This document shows, piece by piece, positions 22,394-33,027 of a DNA stretch of 64,000 bases (the stretch's first letter is position 1; the number at the start of each line of letters is the position of its first letter). Source of the stretch: Excoecaria cochinchinensis (taxonomy: Eukaryota; Streptophyta; Magnoliopsida; Malpighiales; Euphorbiaceae); contig CANTUQ010000106.1 of NCBI GenBank assembly GCA_947683425.1, positions 6,447,001 to 6,511,000 on the forward strand, read 5' to 3'. Below the pieces are notes generated by a model. That model saw nothing but the letters and a program-made list of their open reading frames with translations, was not told the origin of the DNA and searched no databases. A program made the translations under genes and the position numbers.

Positions 22394-24290
22394 GAAATAT
22401 AAAACCGGTCAAATTCCCTCCAAAACTTAAAATAAAAAATATTTTTACTAAAATTTTTCAAATTTTATTCTTAATTCACTCTAAAAAAATTTAATTAATA
22501 AAATAATTATCTACTCATATAATTATATTATATATTAATTAATAAAATTTTATTAATATAATAATTGTATATAATTATATTATTAAAATAAATTTTCAAT
22601 TACTCACATAAATATTGTACTAAATACAAATGACTATTAGTTGAGTAACGCTAAAAATAAAAAAAAAATATAAATAATTATATATAATTTAATTTTTAAT
22701 TTACATATTCATATAGATATTGTGATAAAAATAGATGAGTATTCGTTGAATGACTAAAATTAATTGATAAAGTGATTATATAATAAATTATTCAGTTGTA
22801 TATAATTATATTATTAAAATAAACCATCAATTATTCAAATAAATATTGTGCCAAAAATAGATAAGTACTAATTGAGTGACACTAAATATAAATGAAATTA
22901 ATTGATAAAATAATTATATATATATTCTCGGCTGATTATATAGTTAGAATCTATAAACATATATTATCTTGGTTCAGTTATTATACTCAATTTCACTGAA
23001 ATTTGCTTAACAATTAAAAGATTATTGATTAATATTATAGTCAATAGCTATAAGGGTGAATGTAAAAATAGTACTAAAAGTAAATAAAATTAATTGGTGA
23101 AATGATTGTTTATATAACTATTTATACAAAAAGAAAAATTAAGTAGTAGTTGAGTGATATTAAAGTTAAATTAAATTAAATATAAATTAATAAAATTTAA
23201 TTATATATAATTAAATTATTAATTTACAACTTAATTACTCATATAAGCATTGTAGCAAAATAGATAAGTATTAGTTGAGTGATACTAAAAATAAATGAAA
23301 TTAATTGGTAAGGTGATTATATATTTATATAATTATATGAATTAAATTGGTAAGTTTCATTATATATAATAATTATATTATTAATTTAATTTATATGCTC
23401 AATTATTCATATAAGTATTATGCAAAAAAATATGAGTACAAGTTGAGTGATACTAAAAATAAATAAAGTTAATTAGTAAGTTGATTATACACTTATATAG
23501 TTATATTAATTAGTAAAATTTAATTATATATAATTAAATTATTAAGTTACAACTTAATTATTTATATAAGTATTGTATCAAAATATATAAATATTAGTTG
23601 AGTGATATAAAAGTAAATGAAATTAATTGGTAAGGTGATTATATACTCATATAATTATATTAATTAGTAAAATTTCATTAATATAATAATTATATTTGTG
23701 TGTGTATATAAATATTTATACAAAATGAAAAATTATGCAATAGTTGAGTGACAGTAAACATAAATTAAATTAAATACAAATTATTTTAATTGCACATTTA
23801 TATAGATATGATAATTAAATTTATCTTATTAATAATCAAAATATTTATTTTAATTTATTAACTATTTATTATATTAATTTCATGCATTAAAATATTTAAT
23901 ACAAATAATTATGAAGTTAAATTTATATAATAACTATATAGTAGAAATTATAAATAATATTTATATATAAATTACTAGTATTATATATAATAATTAATAA
24001 ATATCGGTTCTTTCGGTCAAATTCAGTTCAAAACAGTAAAGTACGGTTCAATACGGTTTTCGACTCGGTTCCAATAAAATTTGGTTCGGTTCTAGTCAAA
24101 AAGTAAACAGTACAATTCGGTTCAGTTCTAGTCAAAAAAATTAACGGTACAATTCGTTTCTGAATCTTTTTTTTTTGGTAATTTGGTTCGATACAGGAAG
24201 ATTCAAAATCGTATACACCCCTGCTATGCATGTACTAGTTACATACTATGCTTGTACTTTCATGTATATAATATCATGCTTTGTATACTC
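21535..24290 (+). repeat. TGTATATTGTGCGTGTA minisatellite split by the hAT-type element
   Basis: Variants of TTGTATATTGTGCGTGTATTAG of about 20-30 bp fill 21540-21721 and resume at 24224-24290. It resembles the array at 6140-7376. The hAT-type element landed within it and duplicated CTATGCAT. Confidence 0.75.
21722..24223. mobile_element. Non-autonomous hAT-type element, 2.5 kb, with 8-bp target duplication
   Basis: The ends are TAGGGGTGTACAC (21722 onward) and the complement CAGGGGTGTATAC (ending at 24223), typical of plant hAT termini. Each side is flanked by CTATGCAT (21714-21721 and 24224-24231), a perfect 8-bp duplication as hAT elements make. The subterminal zones are rich in TTCGGT/ACCGAA words. 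The interior is extremely AT-rich with no transposase. It carries degenerate repeats around TTGAGTGATACTAAAAATAA at spacings of about 115-165 bp, and an (AT)n run at 22362-22391. Mobility would require a transposase from elsewhere. Confidence 0.85.
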
Positions 24291-25710
24291 GAAATAATTT
24301 AATCATTTAACAGGCAAAAAAACCTAACATATTATTAATAACTTATAAACATTCTTCTCATATAATAAGAAAAAAATAAATATATGACATCCAATCTCTT
24401 ATTCCATAAATAAATAAACAAATAAATGAAAACAACCAATATTTAACCTTCATTCTCATCGATGAAATGTAGTTTTTCTTCAACTGGTCTTCATACTTCT
24501 TAGTTAAATTTGTGAATGTCGACATGGCTACATTTCTATTTGCATAACTCCATTCTTGAGTCAAATTGCGCATGTACTCAACCAAACTTGTAACTGGTAG
24601 ATTTTTAGTTGCTTTGATTGCAGCATTCAATGACTCCGTAATATTAGAAATCATTGTTGAATACCTGTTATTCACAGAATGCAACCTCGACCATTTCTCA
24701 TAACCAACTGTAAACAGATACTCTGGTATTCTACCATCAACCTTCTTAATTTCACTCATATAATAATCAAATTCCTCAATCGTATATGATCCAGTTGCTT
24801 TAAACAATAAATCCTTAATCTTTTCCGAGTTTTTCTTGAACCTCACTTTAACATTATTCAACAAGTGATCAATACAAATGCAATGAGGAACACCAGGATA
24901 TACTCTTGCAGATACCGTGTGTATACTTTTATGCCTATCAGATATAATACACATTTTATCCATTGTTCCATAAGTTTGTCTAAATTTACTAAAAAAACAC
25001 TCCTAAAAAGCATCACTTTTTGAATCAACAATAGAGAAAGCTAAAAAAAATATTTTCCCACTAGCATCTTGTATTGAAGCTATTATTAAAGTCCCCCTAT
25101 ATGCTACCTTTAAAAATGTACCATCTCCAACTACTATAGGCAAGCAATATTTCCAACCTCTAATTGATGCATCTACAACAATGAAGAGGTATAAAAATGA
25201 CATGTTATCCTGTGTTTCTAGATGTATTGCAGAACCAGGAGTTGTCTTTTGCAGCATGTACAAATACCTAAGCAATAATGAATATGAATCAAATGGTTTA
25301 CCTCTAATGATATCCATAACTCTTTCCATTGACCTCTAAGCTTTCATATAATTGATATTCACTTCGTGTTCATTTCTCATATCCCTTATAATGTCAGCTG
25401 GAGTGTAAACAATTTTGACATCCATATATTTAGATTTGATCAAATCAACGATTATACTCGATGTAACTTGCCTTTTATTGCTTAACCTTACCTTCAAATC
25501 GCATGAGTATGTATCTTTGAACTCTCTAATTTTGAATATCCTAGTATTCCCTTTTTTCGAAGCTTTTAATTGCCATGGACATGCCTCATCCAAGCAACAA
25601 ATCTCATATCTTCTATCACTTGATCTGCACACCTTGAATTGAAAATCATTCTTTATTGCAAAGAAACTTAATACTCTTTTAAGTGTATTATTGTCTTTAA
25701 AAATCTATCC

Positions 25711-28700
25711 TGTCACACCCCAAAACGGGCCGAGTTGGAATGTGCATGCTAAGTCGGGATGAGTGAGGGTATTTCGGTAACTAGTGCATGCGATATTGGA
25801 TTTATTAAGGATTTAATTGAAGAGATTAAACTAATAAGATGTTAAGTGAGGAGGTTATTTAGTGTGTGTATGTGTATGATGCTTGAGTGTGTAAAGTCAA
25901 GATATCTATGAGTGAGAGCCAATAAAATTGTGCTAAGTGGGCTTGCAATATTATGACATGTGGACCTATAGGAAGTGGACAAATGGACTTGGTAGGTGTG
26001 CATTTAGTGTGAAAGAAAGAAAAAGAGAGAGTGAGAGAAGGTAGGGCAGAAGTTCACGCTTCTGCCCTCTTTTCCTCCCCATTCTCCATTTTCTTTTCCT
26101 TTCTTTCCCGTTTCTTGCTCAATCTCTTAGTTTTGATTGAGTTAAAGTTGATTTGGTAGAGCTTGGGGAGCATGATTGAAGAGGTAAGTGATTAGGGTTT
26201 GGTTATTCATGCTTTGATCTTCTTCTCCTTCTAGGTTTGCTTTTGATTTTGGATCTAGGGTTATGGATTAAGTGATTTTCTGGGTTTGTTGTGCAAGGGA
26301 TTGGTGTTAAGAAGAAGAAGAAAGGAAAAGAGAAGGTAGAAGTGTGAAGAGCAGCTTGATTGGGCTTCGATTTCCAGGTTTGGGAGTGTGTGTGTTGTGA
26401 TTTCAGTTTGAGTGCTCTGTTTTTGTCTTATTCTCACTTAGAATGTGTATGGTGTGATTTCTAGACTTTTGAGTGTCTTGGCGTGTGTAAATGCATGATT
26501 TTGGGTTGGGTAATTGTTCTAGGAATGTATGTGTAGTGATTAAGAAAGGTGTATGTTGATTTTGGTATGAGAATTGCTTGAATTGGATAACCCCTGTTTC
26601 CATGGTCTTGATCTACTATTTCTGTGATTTCTTTGATTTAATTGCTGCACCTTGTGTTAATTGAGTGTGATTTGATCATGAGTATATTGTGGTATGCATT
26701 TGTGTGATAAGGTAAGAGTTTGTGCATGATTGGGTGTTGTTTGAAAGGTTTTGAAAATGGTTTTGGAAAAGAAGAACTTTCTGCGTTTCTGCTGGAAATG
26801 GAAAACACGCTTCTATCGCGAGAGCGACGCTTGTCGGGATCGCGACAGAATCGCATTATTCACTTTCATGCGCAACGAGCTGTTGTGTGTTCTTCTGTGT
26901 TGTGAGGAGAGAGTCACGAGTCGTGACCCCTCTCTTAGGAAAGAGCTCCGTCACGAGTGGTGACCAAGCATCATGACGCGTGACTTCTCTCTTTTGTGAG
27001 AGTCCCATCACGAGTCGTGATGGGGGATCACGACTCGTGACCCCTAGAGCTCCGCCAAGCATCACGTCGCGTGACCTCTCTCTTTTGTGAGAGTCCCGTC
27101 ACGAGTTGTAATGGGGGTCACGACTCGTGACCCCTCTTTCTGGTGGGCGTGAGGCAGTTCAGTCACGAGTCGCAATTGCGTATGCAACTCGTGACTGGCC
27201 TTCTTCCCCTCTGTTACTGTTGCGAGCGCGATACAAGTCGCGATCGCGACTGTGAGCCTCCCTCCTGCCTGTTTTGTCCTGCTTTGCCTGGAAGTCTTCT
27301 TACTTCTCTTTCGCATGGCTTTTCACACTGTGTAAATTATGTTTTGTGTTTTTATGCTAGTGTATTAGTGTTTTTGACTTGTGTTTATAGTTATTGATAT
27401 CGTCTAATGTAAAATGGTTCTGTCCATCATTTTGTAAAAATTTCAAATGTGTCTTTTTCAGCTCTTTTTCCTTTGTTTTGGATTCTTTAGCCTTATTTTA
27501 TGAATTATTCATTGGCAAATGACATACATGGGTATTTTAATTTAGTCAAACAATAAATATCGTGTGTAACATTTTATATTCCCCTTTGTTGAATACTCTT
27601 GGGCTGTTGGTATGTTATTTGATGATTGTTGGATTTAAACTATATACTTTGGATTGAGATATGTTTTAGAATATTGGATAGTGCTAAATTGTATTGATTG
27701 AATTATATTGCCTACTTCATAAATGAATATATGTATTTGTCTACTATACTCTGTATTATGCATGATTAACTATGTTATGTGACTTGAAACATGCTTTGGT
27801 TTATGCATGACCTGCTAGAGTCAAGTAAGTGGATAGTTAGGCATGCCTAATAGAGTTTTATGTAGCTGCAGCGCCCTTTGAACGAATGGACCCTGATCAG
27901 GTCCTTGGCTGGTTCCTCTCGAACCCTTTTAGTGTATGGATCTTGTTAAGGTCCTTTTTGTGAAATGCTTTTGAAAGTGAAAAAATGATGTTGCTTTTCG
28001 ATTTGTACCCATAAGGTACATTATGCATTCGATTCGTACCCGTAAGGTACAGTTTGTTCACTCGATATTCACTATTGTGAGTCAGCAGGTGTATTATTTG
28101 TTATGTTGTGTTCATAAGCATGCGAATCATATTGGTTGTGAATATAAGAATGTGATCTTGAACTATAAATGCTATGAAATGAATATATTGCTCTGTATAT
28201 ATTTTGTCAGCCTTCGCTATGGTAGTAACTTCAATATGTCGTGATATGTTAATATTTTATGTATGATGATGTACATATACTGTATATGTAAATTGTATAA
28301 TATGAACATGGTGATTTCGTATGGTAAGGTATAAGTATAATGTAATATTTTATGTTTCTTCGGTATTTGATATTGTAGTGACTCTGGCATATGTTATTAT
28401 GTGTTTGCGTTTCAAGGCATGTTTATATATGTGTTAGAGTTGCGCAGCGGAAGAGGGTATTTTTAACTTGGTCCGTTGATTCTCGGTTAATGGGTGTGTC
28501 TTACGGCATAATAGCGGTATGTTTTGACTTCTAGTAACTTTGCATATTAATTGTGTGTATTATAATATGGAAGTATAGTACTCTGTCTGCTTTGGTTTGA
28601 TCGACATGAGTTTTGAATGTGGATATGATTTTCTGAATGCATGGCTATTATATGCAAGCTTGTGTGTTTATCCGTTAATACTCTATGCATTTGTCATTGT

Positions 28701-29241
28701 GAATGTGTTATGCCTTGGTGGCCATTGTGAATGGCCGTCCATCTTCTCATGTGTGTACTCCCCACTAAGCGTTATCGTTTAGCACGGGTTCTTTTCCTCG
28801 TGCAGGTGGCAGGGTTGCTTCTGTTCGAGTCACGCATCTGCGAGGGTCGGCCACATAAGAGCTAGAAGTTTTGTATTTTGTTCAGCTTCTGTATTTTGGA
28901 TTTTGTATTTCTATATATGATGTATATGTAATAATATGTAAAGATACTGATGTAAATTTTGGGCTATGTAAATATTTTTATATTCGTGTATTAAGTTTTA
29001 CCTCTGTTTTATCTTTCTTCTAAGGCTTCTGTTGTATGATTGTAAGTATGCGTGTGCGCGTGCTTTTGCTTAGTGTATGTGCTTTAGTGTATTATGTATG
29101 TTCAGCTTTTGCTCCTTAAGTTTTAAATTTTTCCGTATTTTTATATGTTTTGTATCGCTTGTGTCCGGTAACACACCTGCTCGTACGGCTTCCTACTTCC
29201 TTGCGGATGGGTTCGCCTACGTACGGGTATGGGGTGTTACA
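25711..29241 (+). mobile_element. Solo-LTR-like element, 3.5 kb, with 5-bp target duplication
   Basis: It begins TGTCACACCCC and ends GGGGTGTTACA, so it has TG...CA ends and an 11-bp inverted terminal match with one mismatch. TATCC lies on both sides (25706-25710 and 29242-29246). It interrupts the MULE coding exon; removing it with one TATCC copy keeps the flanking coding in one frame. No gag or pol is present, and I found no internal pair of direct LTRs. A long solo LTR of a chromovirus-type gypsy element (Tekay/Del have LTRs of this size) fits best. The segment near 28745-28860 (CACTAAGCGTTATCG...GTGCAGGTGGCAG) looks like the polymorphic U3/R region of such LTRs. A non-coding LARD-type element is an alternative. 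Confidence 0.7.
26812..27262. repeat. Cluster of TCACGA-N-TCGTGA palindromes and related CG-rich palindromes
   Basis: The 13-bp palindrome TCACGAGTCGTGA or a close variant occurs at 26914, 26951, 26971, 27008, 27028, 27062, 27099 and 27118. Related words such as CGCGATCGCGAC occur around 27238 and GGGATCGCGACAG near 26836. Part of this is a ~110-bp tandem duplication (units with GAGAGTCCC(A/G)TCACGAG and CCAAGCATCA). The cluster is far more CG-rich than the rest of the element. Function unknown. Confidence 0.9.
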
Positions 29242-30216
29242 TATCCAGCACCAATTCTCGAAAACTTTGGATTTGTTATAATTTCTTTTACATCTCCTTC
29301 TACTTCTTTGCCTTTGTCATTCAAATTGCCAACTGTCTGTTTGCTCACCAAACTCACATAATTCATCATATCTACATTTGTTTCATCTTGGTTGACAATC
29401 GATATATTGTCATTTAATACTAAACTACTTGCTTCAAGGTCAACTTCTATCATTCCAAGATCACTTAAGACTATTTTGGAGCTTTCCCCTATAATAAAAA
29501 TATTTAAATAATTTTATTATATTACAGACATATCCCAAAAATCATAATTAAGCAAAAATAATAAATCAATATGTGTATTCATATCTACTTATGAATATTA
29601 AAATTCAGATGTAGGGTCAAAGAATGTCGATTTTCATATACTCAACTATCAAACATGTTGGCTTAAAAAAAATCAAACAGGTTAATATCAAAAAGTTGAT
29701 GCAGCATGGACCCTGTACCAATCTACAACCCTGTTGCCATGTCAATTCTGTTGTTTTTATAGTAGGATTACCATAATTTCAGCATTTGCTTCAAAGAAAT
29801 ATTGTTACTAGCAGCCATCTACATATCATATACTTACAAACAATTTTTGAGATTCACAAATACAACTTTAAACAATAACAACATCACCACGATATTTAAA
29901 ACTAACATGCATTTTCTATAAATCACCTATTTCGCACTTCTTCATCTTTGTAATGCACAATGGATATGATTTATACATGAATCTTTGATTTTCAACTCCA
30001 AATGGAAAAGCAATGTCATATCATCCTTTATTCTAAGTGGTTGATATCCATCTCCAATAGCATATTTGATGTCCAATACACTATTTTCAGTACCACTACT
30101 CAGCTGTTTACTTATTATATCCAAAAGATTATCATAGCTGCAACCTGATGGAATTAGTATTCCATCAACTTGAAAATCCTAGTACTTATTCTCTTCATTC
30201 TATTTTCCATCATATT

Positions 30217-30403
30217 GCATCAAAACAGGAATTCCTCACGTCATTGTAATACCTATAAAAATGCACATATAAATCACAATCAGATTTAAAATATGAAACC
30301 AAAAAATAAGCATCAAAACAGGAATTCCTCCCGTCATTGTAATATCCTATAAAAATGCACATATAAATCACAATCAGATTTAAAATATGAAACCAAAAAA
30401 TAA
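30217..30403. repeat. 93-bp tandem duplication
   Basis: GCATCAAAACAGGAATTCCTC and the following 70 bases occur at 30217-30309 and again at 30310-30403, differing by about two positions. It lies at the N-terminal exon border of the MULE transposase, so the duplication may have copied the splice acceptor region. Confidence 0.9.
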
Positions 30404-30429
30404 TTTGTAAAACAAAATTCTGCAATGAA

Positions 30430-31229
30430 AATAATTAAAGAAAACAAAAATTTTAAAAGTTAAAAAAAGAGCAAATACATTCAATCAACACAAAAATTCA
30501 ATCATCAAAATTAATGCAAAGAGCAAATGTCGGGCATCTGTAAGTATCAAACTAACATATCTTTCAAAATTATCAATTTCAAATACAGTAGCAACTGGAC
30601 AAACCAACTATGAAACGCAAAATCACTCATAAAATGACTTCACGAATATTATGCACAAATTCAATCATAAAATTAAGTAACGAAAAATCAACAATACATT
30701 AAGAAAAAACTTATTGATTACAATAGAATACCAATGTTCAGACAGTGAAGACGGTAAAAGACGATAGAATCAAAATAGACAGAAACAATGAAGGAATATA
30801 ATCGAAATAGAAAACGGAGAGTATGAGATTAGTGATATAATCTACAAATACAAACGATAGAATCGAAACAGAAAGAAACAATGAGAGACACAATCTAATG
30901 AACAGAATCAAAATACAAAATGGAGAGTGTGAGATGAGGGATATAATCTACAAATATAAAGATTTTACAATAGATTGAAACTAATACGAGAGATTGAATC
31001 GATTGAATAAGATAATGTGAGAAAATACAATCAAATATTGAAAACAAAAGATACAAGAGATAGAAGCTAAAATGAAAGAAAGAAAACGAGAGGGAAAAAA
31101 TGAAAGAGATAACATAAAACAAAAAAGGAAAAAAAGTGATACTTATCAAATATATTTAAAAAGAATGTATAATAATGAAAGGAAAGTTTAAAATGGTCTA
31201 TTTTTGAAATAAAATCTAAAGATGTGAAA
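30430..31229. other. AT-rich region between MULE remains and zinc-knuckle gene, with ~95-bp repeats
   Basis: Between about 30763 and 30961 two diverged units share GATAGAATC(A/G)AAA(T/C)AGA, GGAGAGT(A/G)TGAGAT and GATATAATCTACAAATA. The rest is AT-rich with no gene. The outer border of the MULE may lie here, but I could not find its inverted repeat. Confidence 0.45.
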
Positions 31230-31380
31230 TTTGAAGTAATTTCCTCTTGATTAATTGAATGTTTTATTTGGTTTATAAATGGACCTTTCGGCCCAATGGA
31301 AACATTCAAAGAAGAATAGGCTTATAAGCCATGAAAGGTCCAAACACAGATCCTCTCTCATCTTTTCTATAATCAGACCC
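31230..31380 (+). promoter_or_regulatory. Likely promoter of the zinc-knuckle gene
   Basis: A TATA-like word TTATAAAT lies at about 31272. GGCCCAAT (complement ATTGGGCC, a site II-type TGGGCY motif common in plant promoters of translation and growth genes) lies just after, near 31290. A pyrimidine-rich likely transcript start region (TCCTCTCTCATCTTTTC) follows at about 31350. Assignment is by position and motif only. Confidence 0.4.
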
Positions 31381-33027
31381 GATCCCGTCCGCGCTTTTCC
31401 TAAAAACGCCCCGGCCAAGTTGCTCCCTAAATATCTTCAATCGGAACCTTTACCTGATTTTGAGGTCCGTTGCTGCTCTCTATCTGAGCCAGTGTTATCC
31501 GTGACACCGTTGCCGGATATATATTGCCAGGTTTGTCCCTTTGCTCCTGATTTTATTGTAATTTAGGGTTATGGATGGTTGGTTATGGGCTTCAGGTAAT
31601 TGGCACTTCATATCTTTATTGAAATTGCTGTCGCCGTTGTTGTTCTGGTTTGCAATTGAATTTGAAATCGATCGATGTTTGCTTGTGTGATGTGTTTTGT
31701 CAGTATGGCTTTTTCGCATTTTTGTTTTTGAGAACTGTATTATAGTTGGTTTACAATGTCTTGTTGATGCATTTAATTGATTGCGTCTTTTAATAACTCG
31801 GACGATCCATTTTGTCTTTAGCTCAATAAACAATTAAAGGAGTGTGTGACTGCTTGGGGTTTTTGTTGCTTGATTTTTTCTTCTTTCTTTTTATTTCCCC
31901 TGTTGTGTGCTGGGTGATTTTTTGAAGCTTTTATCCTAACTGGAAGCATTTTATACTGGGAAAAGTCAGATCAATATTTCTCTTATTATGTATCATGAAC
32001 TAGTAAAAAATAGGTTAAAAGAAGTTCTTGCTTATCCAAAAGTGTTAAGAGAGATGTCGGCAACAGCAGATGTGGTCACATGAAGAAATGGCAGAGAAAT
32101 TCTAGAACATTACCATATTTAACCTCCTGTCATAATTTTTCATGTCGGAGATGAATAGACTTGCTTTTATTTGTTCAGAACCTCCATCTACGTGTAGGTG
32201 AAAATTTCAGTCTTCCTGGGGTTTTCAAAAGCCCATACCTGTTTTGTTCTTCTTCTGATTTTGTTCCAACTAGGCGTATTGGAACTCTCTACCATTTGAT
32301 GAGTTCTACTTTCTGTTGGCAACTATGCACATAATATAGTCAAGAACTACTCAAGAAACTTTGGCACGTATTTCTACACGTACTTGCTTTTCTATGGATG
32401 AAATAGTTGGCTTGCTAACGCAGTATCTGCCTATGTTCATCTCTTTCTCTCTCTTATATGCAATTATTTATTTGAGTTATTTTCAACTTGTGGACTTCTT
32501 CCTGTGTAGGTCTTTACCCTTTCTTTTTTTTTTTTTTTTTGTTTTGAAACTCTTTTGAGTTACATTACCATCCCTTGACATATACATATATGAGCCCTAT
32601 TTCTTCCTGTTCTTTTCTCTTTTGATTGGTGCAGTCCTGATTTGACTGGCTCGTTAAGAAGACGGAGTTTGTGTCGAGTAATTTCTAATTCTTCAAGCTG
32701 ATGTTGTATTGGGGGGGATGATTGTTTAGAGAGGCCTGATTTTCATGTTAAGGATGTGGTTGAGGAACTGGGTTATGAAGTTCCTGGTGCTGAGTACTCA
32801 TCACTGATGTAATTGATCTTGGATGGAATGTTGCTGAAATTTAATGTTGTTTACTATTGGGGTTTGGTGTTATTGTCTTGGAGGGGATGGTAGGGGTTTG
32901 GGTTTGAGCTAATGGATGATCTTGAGTGTGTGGTTGTAATGTGGACAGGCAGGAGGCAGCGGCTGTTGTGGTTTTTGGGTGGTGTGGTGTTGTTGCTGAT
33001 TGGTGAAGGTAGTTAGTGTTTTTGATC
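31381..33027 (+). other. 5' untranslated region of the zinc-knuckle gene with probable intron
   Basis: A consensus donor CCAG|GTTTGT at 31531 and acceptor GGTGCAG ending at 32634 would frame a 1.1-kb 5'-UTR intron. Exonic UTR would be about 31340-31530 and 32635-33027. The intron is T-rich, as plant introns are. No upstream coding is supported. This is inference from splice-like sequences; transcripts would settle it. Confidence 0.45.

Larger units (their letters stand above)
20930..24447 (-). other. Intron of the MULE transposase gene
   Basis: Bounded by GT at 24447-24446 and AG at 20931-20930 on the minus strand. It contains an AAC/CAA-rich stretch (20935-21110), several copies of ATATCCAGCAAGCATA (about 21125-21220), a minisatellite (21540-21721 and 24224-24290) and the hAT-type insert. 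No gene was found in it. Without the hAT insert the intron would be about 1 kb. Confidence 0.65.
20568..30235 (-). pseudogene. MULE (MuDR-type) transposase, broken by stops and an insertion
   Basis: Minus-strand pieces: N-terminal region at about 30235-29942 (ILIPSGCSYDNLLDIISKQL, GDGYQPLRIKDD); linker and zinc/DNA-binding region at 29487-29242 and 25704-25340 (CCLDEACPWQLKA); catalytic core at 25329-24449 with VVGDGTFLK and IISDRHKS carrying two likely catalytic Asp residues; SWIM exon 20929-20568 with CTCNKFQMDELPCAHAL. The donor (AAG|GTTAAA at 24448) and acceptor (AACAG|GTGATA at 20929) join in phase 0 across a 3.5-kb intron. TAG stops interrupt one continuous frame at 30179-30181, 25705-25707, 25336-25338, 25003-25005 and 20681-20683. 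It therefore cannot make full-length transposase. The family cuts and pastes MULE DNA in the nucleus. Confidence 0.85.
20568..30240 (-). mobile_element. Mutator-like element (MULE) with nested insertions
   Basis: A minus-strand MuDR/MULE transposase gene extends over this span once two inserts are removed (hAT-type 21722-24223 and solo-LTR-like 25711-29241). I could not find terminal inverted repeats, so the true element borders are unknown. Its left side abuts a truncated gypsy LTR at about 20567. Its right side fades into AT-rich sequence with local duplications (30217-30403 and 30760-30961) before the promoter of the zinc-knuckle gene. Confidence 0.75.

Noticed and set aside
25711..29241. 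DNA transposon with 11-bp inverted repeats
   Set aside because: The ends match inversely, but TG...CA borders with a 5-bp duplication and the long non-coding body fit a solo LTR better. Kept only as a lesser alternative.
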